A stretch of DNA of 64,000 nt from Diphasiastrum complanatum (Eukaryota > Streptophyta > Lycopodiopsida > Lycopodiales > Lycopodiaceae): contig CM055100.1 in NCBI GenBank assembly GCA_029204225.1, positions 4,264,111 through 4,328,110 on the forward strand, in the 5' to 3' direction. Numbering within the stretch: position 1 is the first letter of the stretch; each line of letters begins with the position of its first letter. Below the pieces are notes generated by a model. The model was not told the DNA's origin, did no database searches, and worked only from the letters and a program-made list of their open reading frames with translations. Both the position numbers and the translations under genes were made by a program. Shown in pieces: positions 55,450 through 64,000 of the stretch.

Positions 55450-57892
55450 TATACTCTGATGTGCACTTCTCATCTTCAAAGAGCAAGGGTGGTGCTACTT
55501 GCTTTGTAACTTTCATTGATGATTTCACAAGATTTACTTGGTTATATCTTCTAGCTTCAAAGTCTATGGTATTTGACTATTTCCTAAAGTTCAAAGCTCT
55601 AGTTGAAAAGCAATTTTCATACAAAATCAAGATTTTTAGAAGTGATGGAGGTGGTGAGTACACTTCCAATAAATTTCATGATTATTGTGAGCTTGAAGGC
55701 ATTAAAAGGGAGTTTTCTTGTGCATATATACCATCTCAAAATGGGGTGGCTGAAAGAAAGAATAGAACCTTGTGTGAATGTGCCAAAACCATTAGAATTG
55801 AGGCATCCTTGCCAAAAGACTTTTGGGATGAGGCCATCAATTGTTCAAACTATCTTTGCATCGACTCCCTCATGTTGCACTTGGAGGAAAGTCACCATAT
55901 GAAGCACTTTATTTGAAGAAACCTAAGGTTGATCACCTTAGAGTATTTGGATGGATATGCTTTGTCCATATTCCCTTGGAAACGAGAAAGAAGGATGATC
56001 CTTGTGCAAGCAAAGGAGTAATGGTTGGATATTCATCCAACAAGAAAGCCTATTGAATCTACATGTTCTCTACTTCTAAAGTAATTGAAAGTAGAGATGT
56101 AGTTTTTCATGAAGAAGAAAAGTCCAATCTAGGAGGGGCCGAGATCAGGCAACCTCAAAATCTATCACCTTTTGTTATTGAAGACAGTCAACATATGGAG
56201 GGGTCTAGACTTGAAGATGGAAGTCCTCGGATTTTCACTCCTAGAAGATCCACGAGGGAGAGATCCGAGCCTAAGAGGCTCACTTATGATGACAAAGGAA
56301 AACAAGTGGATCTTGATTCCACTTACGCTTATTTTGTTTCTCATGAGGAGCCCAAAGATGTCCAAGAAGCCCTCAATACCAAGGAGTGGTATGAGGCCAT
56401 GAAGATTGAATATGATGCCTTGATCACCAACCACACATGGGAGCTAGTGGATCCACCACCTAACATGCACATCATTATGTGCAAGTGGGTGTTCAAGATC
56501 AAGTACAATCATGATGGCTCCATCAACAAGTACAAGGCAAGATTATGTGCTAAAGGCTTTGCACAAATATATGGCCTTGACTATGAAGAAACCTTTGCTC
56601 CTGTAGCAAAGATGGTGACAATAAGAATCATAATCTCTCTTGCCTTATTTTTTAAGTGGAAATTGTATCAACTTGATGTCTCCAACGCTTTTTTGAATGG
56701 CTATCTTGAGGAGGAGATATACATGGAACAACCTCAAGGATTCATCAAGAATAAATCTAAGGTGTGTTTGCTATTTAGAAGTCTTTATGGCTTGAAGCAA
56801 GCACCTAGATCATGGTATTCAAGACTCAACAACTTTCTACTTTCATTAGGATTTGTGCTTAGTGACTATGATCCTTATATGTACTTGAAGTTTGATGGTA
56901 GTAATATTGTCATTCTTCTAATCTATGTAGATGACATTATTCTTAGTGGAAGCTGTTTGATGCTAGTTTAAGAAACTAAGGATGCATTAGGAGGAGAATT
57001 TAAAATGCAAGATCTAGGAGAGATCCATTACTTTTTAGGCCTTGAGATTGATTTTCATGAAGAGTATGCTTTTATTTGTCAATCTAGATATGTCTTTTCT
57101 ATGTTGAGAAAATTCAATATGCAAAATTGTAAAGGCATAGATACTCCCATGGAGCAACATGTAAAAGACCCTATGAAAGGTGATGAAAGATCCTTCGAGG
57201 ACATCACACTTTATAGGAGTCTTATAGGCTCCTTAATTTGGCTTACTATCACTAGACCCGATTTGAGCTATTGTGTGCACAAATTGAGTCAATTTATGCA
57301 AGATCCTAAGATCCAACATTGAAAGATGGCCAAGAGAGTTCTAAGATATGTATCTTCTACTCAAGATTATGGTTTATTGTACAAGAATGAAAACCTAACC
57401 ATTGTTGGCTATTCGGATTTCGATTTTGCAAGTGATTAAATGGATCGAAAGTCCATTAATGCATATACTATCTTTCTTGGAGGCAATCTTGTGTCTTGGC
57501 TTTCAAAGAAGCAAGATACCGTATCTTTATTTTCTTGTGAGGCCGAGTACAAAGCACTCACTACAACAACTAAAGAGGTGCTTTGGATCAAGAGGTTAAT
57601 CATGGAGCTAAAGTGCATCAAAGAGGATGATCTTCCCTTGATCAAGTGTGACAACATATCGGCCCAAGCTCTTGAAAACAATCCTATTTTTCATGCAAGA
57701 AGCAAGCATATAGACAACACGCCACACCATTTTGTAAGGGAAAAGCTCATTGGAGGTGAAATCAACTTGGAACATGCCAACACATCTTCATGTATTGCTG
57801 ATATTCTCACAAAGCCGCTTTGCAAAAGTGCCTTCTCAAAGCATAGATCTAATCTTGGTCTTATCTCAAGATCGATGCTTGATCCACATTAG
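55450..57892 (+). pseudogene. copia integrase, RT and RNase H, nearly complete
   Basis: Enters integrase abruptly at SDVHFSSSKSKGGATCFVTF, then IFRSDGGGEYTS and NGVAERKNRT (second Asp and Glu present). Linker HLRVFGWICFVHIP. RT: IIMCKWVFKIKYNHDGSINK, YEETFAPVAKM, QLDVSNAFLN, SLYGLKQAPRSWY, LLIYVDDIILSG. RNase [63 protein letters not shown], ending SRSMLDPH. Only about five stops (for example 56,055, 56,969, 57,320, 57,437) and few shifts. It is followed by the polypurine tract TTTTAGGAGG. Confidence 0.92.
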
Positions 57893-57908
57893 ATACATTT
57901 TTAGGAGG

Positions 57909-58206
57909 TGTGTGAGATATTGGAAAAATCTATCTAATGTTGTAAGTAGGGGTCCTAAAAATGCCAAAGATGAATTGAGCTCTTTTGGCTTAGTAAAGAC
58001 TCATCTTAGAATAAAATATTCAAGGTAGGTAGAAGTAGAAACTCGAGCTATCATAGGACTTGCCATTTGTACTTTGCAAACCACATTTAATGCATGAAAA
58101 TACTAGGTGGCACAATTAGACATATTGACGTGGCTTGAATAAGTCTAGATAGCTTGAGAGGTGGATTCATAACTCCAATTCAACTCAAAGTAGGAGGAGA
58201 GTCCAT

Positions 58207-58274
<68 letters not shown>

Positions 58275-58300
58275 TACTCTCATTGAGAAGATGATGATTT
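57909..58300 (+). repeat. copia 3' LTR part
   Basis: Begins TGTGTGAGATATTGG after the polypurine tract. Contains the (AT)n tract. The end is not resolved. It does not resemble the 5' LTR at 53,111. Confidence 0.65.
58209..58270. repeat. (AT)n microsatellite, 62 bp
   Basis: Pure AT tract within the LTR region. Confidence 0.99.
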
Positions 58301-58319
58301 TTGTGTGTAATGCAAATTT

Positions 58320-58830
58320 GGCCTCGATCGAGTATCTCCGTTAAGACCTCAACCGAGTCTCTCAGTCAGATCTCAAACGAATCCTTGCGTCAGACCGAGT
58401 CTCTCAGTCAGATCTTGACCGACAAATCCTTGCGTCACACCTTGACGGAGTCTCTCCGAGTTTCTCAATCATATCTCAACTGATGAATCCTTGCGTCAGA
58501 TCTCATCTGAGTCCTTAGTTAAGATCTTGACCAAATCCTTGTGTCAGCTCTCGATTGAGTCTTCAGTTAAAATCTCGATCAAATCCTTCCATCAGATCTC
58601 GACCAAGCCTCCACGTCAAATCTCGACTGAGTTCCGCAGTCAGATCTCGACCGAACCCTTACATCAAATCTCGACGAAATTTTTTAGTCCGCTCTCAATC
58701 GAGTATTTTTGTCAGATCTCGATCAAAATTTTCAGTATGATCTCGACCGAGTCTTTGTAGTGTCATCTCGACCGAGCCCATATCTTTCAAATCTCAACCG
58801 AGTCATTGCATTAACATCTCAACCGAGTAG
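58320..58830 (+). repeat. Degenerate ~27-bp minisatellite upstream of gypsy gag
   Basis: About 18 copies of a unit close to GTCAGATCTCGACCGA plus GTCTCTCA. Because 27 is a multiple of three, one frame stays open for 89 codons with a nine-residue QIST-type repeat. It lies between the copia LTR and the gypsy gag, so it is probably gypsy LTR or leader sequence. Confidence 0.85.
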
Positions 58831-59070
58831 AGCTCATATTTGAAAGTCAACTCCACATTTCACCAGACTTTTTCACTAGCCAATGGCCACATCTATCAAC
58901 AAAGTTCTTTTGAAATACCACTACCTTGAATATTGTGCAATCTGGATATACATAAATCACAATACTCTGATTAATATACCTTCAAATATTTTACATTCAG
59001 AGAATTAAAAGAAAAAAAAAAGTCCGGGAATTCCAAACTACACCATCCTAAGATACTCTAGACCTTCCAC
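58831..59070. other. Short non-coding leader
   Basis: No recognisable primer site. Directly upstream of gypsy gag. Confidence 0.4.
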
Positions 59071-60280
59071 ATGGATCGTCCTTACGATCCTAATTCCACA
59101 GAGGACTATCCACCAGAGATGGTATCTCCTTCCAAAGAGTAGGTTCGATACAATCGGTACTCTCGCATGAAATCACAAGTTCATGAGCCATCCACAAACC
59201 CTTTCGAGAGATGGGAGCCTATGAGAGCTGAAGTAGCCTATGACCGACCACAATTTCATGCTACTGAGTCTTCTCACACAAGAGCTCACTTAAATGGGGC
59301 TTTTGCCAACCATGGTCCTCGTACTGAAAACCGAACACCCAAGCTAGATCTTCCTAAGTACGATGACGGAAATTCAGACCCTCAACGATTTCTCCAAGTC
59401 TTTGAGAATGCTTGCGATGTCTATGACGAGACATCTCCCGAAGCAATGGTACAACTATTCTCGATGACCATGATCGATCAAGCACGTGAATGGTTCTTCA
59501 ACCTGGATCGTGAAGATAAACGTGATTGGCCACTCTTGAAATAATCCTTCATCAAGAGATTCAAACTGTTTCGTTTGATTGAGAGTCCCTTTGTCAACAG
59601 AATAAGTAATATCAAAATGACAAAGGATGAGAAAGTACGTGACTATATTGAAAGATTTAAACGATTAAAAATTCAGGTACAAGAACAACCCACAGAGTCC
59701 ATGCTCTAGTTTCTAGTAGGACTTCCCAGATGGATTTGATGTGAGCTTAGATCTAATGATGAATACACATCATTAAAACAAGCCATGTATGACGCCATCC
59801 ACGAAGAGGATGAGGGATCGGATGTTGATGAACCTAGAGAACGGAAAGCACATTGTGTTGTCCATGACTCTAGACCGAACGAGGAAACTCGAGAAAAACT
59901 ATGGAAAACTCAGATGGAGTTGCTTAACCAGCAACACCAACAACAAATGGAAAAACTTACGAAGGAGTTTCAAAATACCCTAAAGTCTATACAGAGCTCC
60001 ATGCCAAGTCAGTTACCCACTGGCCAGATCCATCATAGACGCGACAATACCTGGTGCCCTCATTGTAGAGGTGCACACACAGGAAATGAATGTCCATCTT
60101 ATCAACCTGTACCAGATACCTCCTTGATTAAATGCAAAATATGTGACTTCATGGGCCATTCCTCATTTTACTGCTACTACAATCCAAAGAACCAACCTCA
60201 AGACCAATCAGAAGGACAATACCAGCCTTCTAGAAACCAATTTGTTTCACGAAACCCATCATATCAATATCCTCCATGAA
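59071..60280 (+). pseudogene. Ty3/gypsy gag
   Basis: From ATGGATCGTCC at 59,071. The retrotransposon gag core: LDLPKYDDGNSDPQRFLQVF, MTMIDQAREWFFNLDR, RDWPLLK, stop, SFIKRF, KDEKVRDYIERFKRL, LVGLPRWI. Then a coiled-coil-like Gln/Lys-rich stretch (QMELLNQQHQQQMEKLTKEF) and two CCHC-type knuckles: CPHCRGAHTGNEC (spacing 2-3-4) and CKICDFMGHSSFYC (2-4-4). Stops at about 59,131, 59,542, 59,707 and 59,737, with no frameshift across the core. Confidence 0.9.
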
Positions 60281-61590
60281 ACAATCCCCAAGTTCATATC
60301 CAAGAGTTGCCAAGACAACCCAACCAAGAACCTCGACCTCAACTGGCACTCTTAGGTCCACCTCCAAGGGGCCATCCAGATGTAGGAGCACAATGACATC
60401 AACCCCATAAAGAATCAGCTCAAACCCATCTTGTCGATCACTCCTATGATCAAACATACCATTCAGATACTCCACCCACTTCTGGTAGTTCAACATACTA
60501 TCATGAAGATACCTCATGCTCGTGCAAACGAGATGAGTATTCCAAATCCAGAAAATCTAGGACAACTAGCCATTTAAGATGGCTATGCAATTGCCATGGG
60601 ACCCATGAGCAATAGGTGTTTTATCTATGGTGAAATAGGACATTTTATGGTCGATTGTAAAGTAAAAAACCAATACCATGCTGAATGTCTAGACTGTGTT
60701 CGAAAACAGAGCTTCAAAGATTGCCCAAAGCAATCTAAAAGGATCCTACCCGCATGACACATCTCTTCAGAACCTATTAGAGTCCTCACTAGAGCTCAGC
60801 GCCAAAATCAACAACAATAGCTAAACATAGACAAACCTGCTGACCATACGGAAAGCTCTTTGATAACTTCCACATTACCACGCGACTACTCCAATGCACA
60901 AGTGGAACAATGATGATACAACAAATTTTGAGATGAGCTTTTGCAGGAGGAACAAAACACAGACTGTCTTCCGATCCTCACAAAAGAGCAACCCCTATAG
61001 GGACGCGAAGTTTTCTTCGAATTTTGCAAGCTCATATCACAATGTCCTTCCATAGTGTTAAACCTGATGAGACTCCATAAATTTCTCAGATTCCCATGAA
61101 TCTGATGAACATAGGTGTTGCTAAGGGGACTAGCATCACCTTACCTATGCACTACAAAGATTATCCAATAGTATCTGCTATCCTTGATAGTGGATCAGGT
61201 GTAAACATCATGGCTTTGTCACTAGCAAAGTCATGGGGGTTCAATACCTTAGATCTGCCATGATACAAACTCCGTATGGCCGATCAACGAGTAACTGACC
61301 TTGCAGGTCACCTATCTAATATACCAGTCTGTATTGCAGGCGTCAAGTTCACCATAGATAGTGTCATCCTCGATCTACCCGATGATGCAAATACATATAA
61401 ACTCCTTCTTTACACACCCTGGCTACACATGGCATGCATCGTCCAAGATTTGAAGTGTAGTAAAATAACCTTTGGCAACAATGAAAAACGAGTCACTGTT
61501 GACTCAATTGGCCACGTAAACCCGCCAAGGTTTTCGATGATTGGTCATCTACAACATATGACAAGTCCGACATTATATCAATCCAACTGA
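60281..61590 (+). pseudogene. Ty3/gypsy gag-pol junction and protease
   Basis: A decayed Pro/Gln-rich linker with a Cys-rich block near 60,510-60,720, then the aspartic protease: YPIVSAILDSGSGVNIMALS (DSG active site at about 61,185), LRMADQRVTDLAGHL, DSVILDLPDDANTYKLLLYT then PWL. The Y-x-L-L-x-x-PWL end matches the remnant at 34,905. Stops at several points, including 61,262. Confidence 0.82.
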
Positions 61591-62520
61591 AAGGACACTA
61601 TACAAGATCAACCGACATAATCAATTGGGGTCCAACACTGGCAACTATGGACTGTGCTAATTCCAACAGATGCCGAATAGAAACGCCATTGAAGAAATAT
61701 ATATTCTACCATCTTCTATGGACATCGAGATGCCCATCATTCCACTAACGATGATAGACCCAATTCCTATAGCTTGGTGCCCAGGAAAACATAGTGTCTC
61801 TTTTGTCCACGTTTCGGAAGATGGTATTATCTCGTTGAATGATGAAGTCAGGACTAACGACGAACATGTCCTTATGTATCTTGATAAAAACCGTTATACA
61901 TCAAAATCCATTTTCAAGGAGATTAGATCGCCAGGGCCTTTGGCTCATGTGCAACTCACGTCCAAAGTAACAAACACAATGACCGATTGACCTAAACCAA
62001 AGGTCTACTAATGGGACATGTATCCAGATGAAGTCTGAGATACAATAAGCAACGAATTGATTCAAGAGGCAACCACACCACCTCATCAACAAACAAGAAA
62101 ACCTCAATTATAAAAAAAACAAAATCGTTGACACAAAACTAACCGAGAGACAAAAACAAATGAGGAAAAGCTTAAACAACCCATCAAGCCATTGTTTGAA
62201 CAACAAAAGGACAAACCCTCTGATCAAGCTTCCACATTTGCACAAATGATTTTCAAAGTTCCATTTGTGGAACCTCCTTTGACCTACCAAGCAAATTCAA
62301 GGATTTCACACTTGATGACGTAGTCATCCAATTGCCACAACCCCAACGGGAACCTACACAAGTTTCCCAATCCTTTGAAGGACCAGCCAAGACTATAGAG
62401 CTCAATGTTAAAGATTCTGATGAGGATGCCAATCGCATTGTTCACATTAGAGCCCACCTCACGCCAGGTCAACTTCTTGATTTGAAAACCTTACTACGCA
62501 AATACAGAGATGTATTTGCC
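61591..62520 (+). pseudogene. Ty3/gypsy pol linker
   Basis: Poorly conserved stretch between protease and RT with frames MPNRNAIEEIYILPSSMDIE and SFVHVSEDGIISLNDEV, ending AHLTPGQLLDLKTLLRKYRD then VFA, the typical approach to a gypsy RT. Confidence 0.65.
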
Positions 62521-63375
62521 TAGAATTATATAGAAATGAAGGGCATCTCGTCTGAAATAGTTGTCCATACAATTCCATTAGAGGAGAACGGTAAGTCTAT
62601 TAGGGCTAGGCCTTACTGTTGTAACCTGGACTATTGTGAACGAATTGATGAAGATATTAAGAAGCACCTAGATGCTAGTTTCATTTATTTATGAAGTCCA
62701 GCACACGGATTGGGTATCACCCATCATGGTGGTTCCCAAGAAAAATGAAAAGCTTCGTATCTGCGTTGATCTCAAAAACTTAACGCGGTTACTAAAAAAG
62801 ACCACTTCCCATTGCCCTTACAACACATTACTCGATAAAATGGAAGGAGCTAAAGCTTTCGGCTTCTTAGATGGTTTTAGTGGCTATTTACTAGTCCAAA
62901 TAGCCCTTGAGGATAGACACAAGGCAACCTTTGCTACGAAAAACGACATTTATGCTTATAATGTCATGGCTTTTGGCTTATGCAATGCCCTTTCCACGTT
63001 TCAATGCATTATGCGAATGGCATTCCAAGATCTGTTACATCGAATTGTCAATATTTATCTCGATGATTTGGGTGTACATTCTTCTGCAGACAAACACCTC
63101 GAAGCCCTTGAAAAGATATTCATTCGTTGTCGTAGGTTCCGTATATCACTAAACCCCAAAAAATGTCAAATCTGGGTAACCTATAGGGTTGCCCTTGGAC
63201 ATATTATATCAAAGGATGGTATTTCTATCGATCCTTCAAAGATCAAGGCTATTATTGAGATGACTTTACCTGCCATATTGAAAGAAGTTTACGTCTTCCT
63301 AGGCCATACTAATTATTACCGCATCTTCATAATCGACTATGCCGGTAAGACGAGACTCATTTATTTAGTTGTGGT
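62521..63375 (+). pseudogene. Ty3/gypsy reverse transcriptase (5' part)
   Basis: NYIEMKGISSEIVVHTIPLE (entry motif), DFIYEVQHTDWV-type block, PIMVVPKKNEKLRICVDLKN, GAKAFGFLDGFSGYLLVQIA (first catalytic Asp), KATFATKNDIYAYNVMAFGL, RIVNIYLDDLGVHSSADKHL (YLDD catalytic pair), LNPKKCQIW, LGHIISKDGI and FLGHTNYYRIFI. One stop at 62,521, one frame change near 62,690, then open to 63,388. It is cut before the connection/RNase H domain by a minus-strand copia at about 63,376. Confidence 0.92.
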
Positions 63376-64000
63376 CGACCCTAGATGACCAAGGAACGCA
63401 TAAAAGCTTTTGATGCATCTCTGCAACTGACAGACATATTGTCGATTGTTGAGGTCTTTAAATCCTTCAGGCTGCTTCATGAAGATTTCTTCCTCTAGAT
63501 CTCCGTGGAGAAAGGTTGTCTTCACATCAATTTGGTGAATTTCCAGATTGTGTTGTGTGGCGTATGCAAGGAGTAGTCGTATGCTTGTCATCTTGACCAT
63601 CGATGAAAATGTGTCAAAATAATCAACACCATATCTCTATGTGTAGCCCTTCGCAACAAGCCTTGCCTTGTAACGGCCAACGATGTCATCTGATTTTATT
63701 TTCTTCTTGTATACCCACTTGCAGTCAATGATCTTTCTGTTTTTTGGTAGTGGCTCTAGTGTCCATGCCTCGTTTCATCTCATCGACTCGATCTCCTCTG
63801 ACATTGCCTGCTTCCAAAATTATCCGTCTGGACTCTGGACAACTTCTTGATATGTTGTTGGCTCTTTAGTGAAGTTGCAGTACTTGAATTGCGTGTCTTC
63901 GCTCCACTGAAGATTGTCAGTGTAACGGTCTGAAGATCTTCTTTGTCTTGTTGACCTTCTGGATTCGTTTCATCACCGCTCGAACATTTCTTGTTCGTGG
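63376..64000 (-). pseudogene. copia reverse transcriptase N-terminal part
   Basis: Minus strand from the window edge: FKYCNFTKEPTTYQEVVQSP, FWKQAMSEEIESM, TLEPLPKNRKIIDCKWVYKK, YKARLVAKGYT, RYGVDYFDTFSSMVKM, HQIDVKTTFLHGDLEEEIF and KQPEGF. Ends at a KSFYAF-type version of SLYGLKQ. Frame breaks and at least four stops. The rest lies beyond the window (5' side) or is lost (3' side). Confidence 0.85.

Overview
This is a repeat-dominated nuclear window from a land plant with a large genome. The evidence is a five-exon plant pectinesterase gene, GT-AG introns, many Ty1/copia and some Ty3/gypsy LTR retrotransposons primed from initiator tRNA-Met, LINE remnants and very long (CT)n tracts. I cannot name the species. 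A seed-free plant (fern or similar) is a guess, prompted mainly by a ParB-like/DNA-methylase gene that I do not associate with flowering plants.

Layout. 0-5.4 kb: LINE ORF1/endonuclease and LINE 3' remnants, AT-rich minisatellite, microsatellites, and a copia 3' end with its LTR. 7.2-9.0 kb: an apparently intact pectinesterase gene on the minus strand. 9.3-11.7 kb: non-coding, with GC-rich foldback elements. 11.7-14.75 kb: a copia pol remnant with nine stops but one continuous frame. 14.75-25.3 kb: the most interesting part. The 5' part of a ParB-like/methylase gene lies on the plus strand and its 3' part on the minus strand. Likewise the 5' half of one copia element lies on the minus strand and its 3' half on the plus strand. 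One inversion of about 7.1 kb (15,933-23,018) explains both splits. 25-30 kb: intergenic, with microsatellites and small duplications. 30-34 kb: two short internally deleted copia derivatives of related families, one complete with a perfect 5-bp target duplication. 34-36.3 kb: gypsy remnant. 36.3-38.6 kb: a cluster of 17-bp palindromes and an intact three-exon gene resembling plant Ptta/En-Spm transposon proteins, together probably a truncated DNA transposon. 38.6-58.3 kb: nested and truncated copia elements in both orientations. 58.3-63.4 kb: a long gypsy element (gag, protease, reverse transcriptase) preceded by a 27-bp-period repeat. 63.4-64 kb: the start of another copia RT on the minus strand.

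Only two protein genes look intact: the pectinesterase (394 codons) and the transposon-like 318-codon gene. The rest of the coding sequence is decayed mobile-element pol/gag or the broken ParB/methylase gene. Exon boundaries, LTR ends and repeat periods were read by eye. No alignment, profile search or transcript evidence was available.
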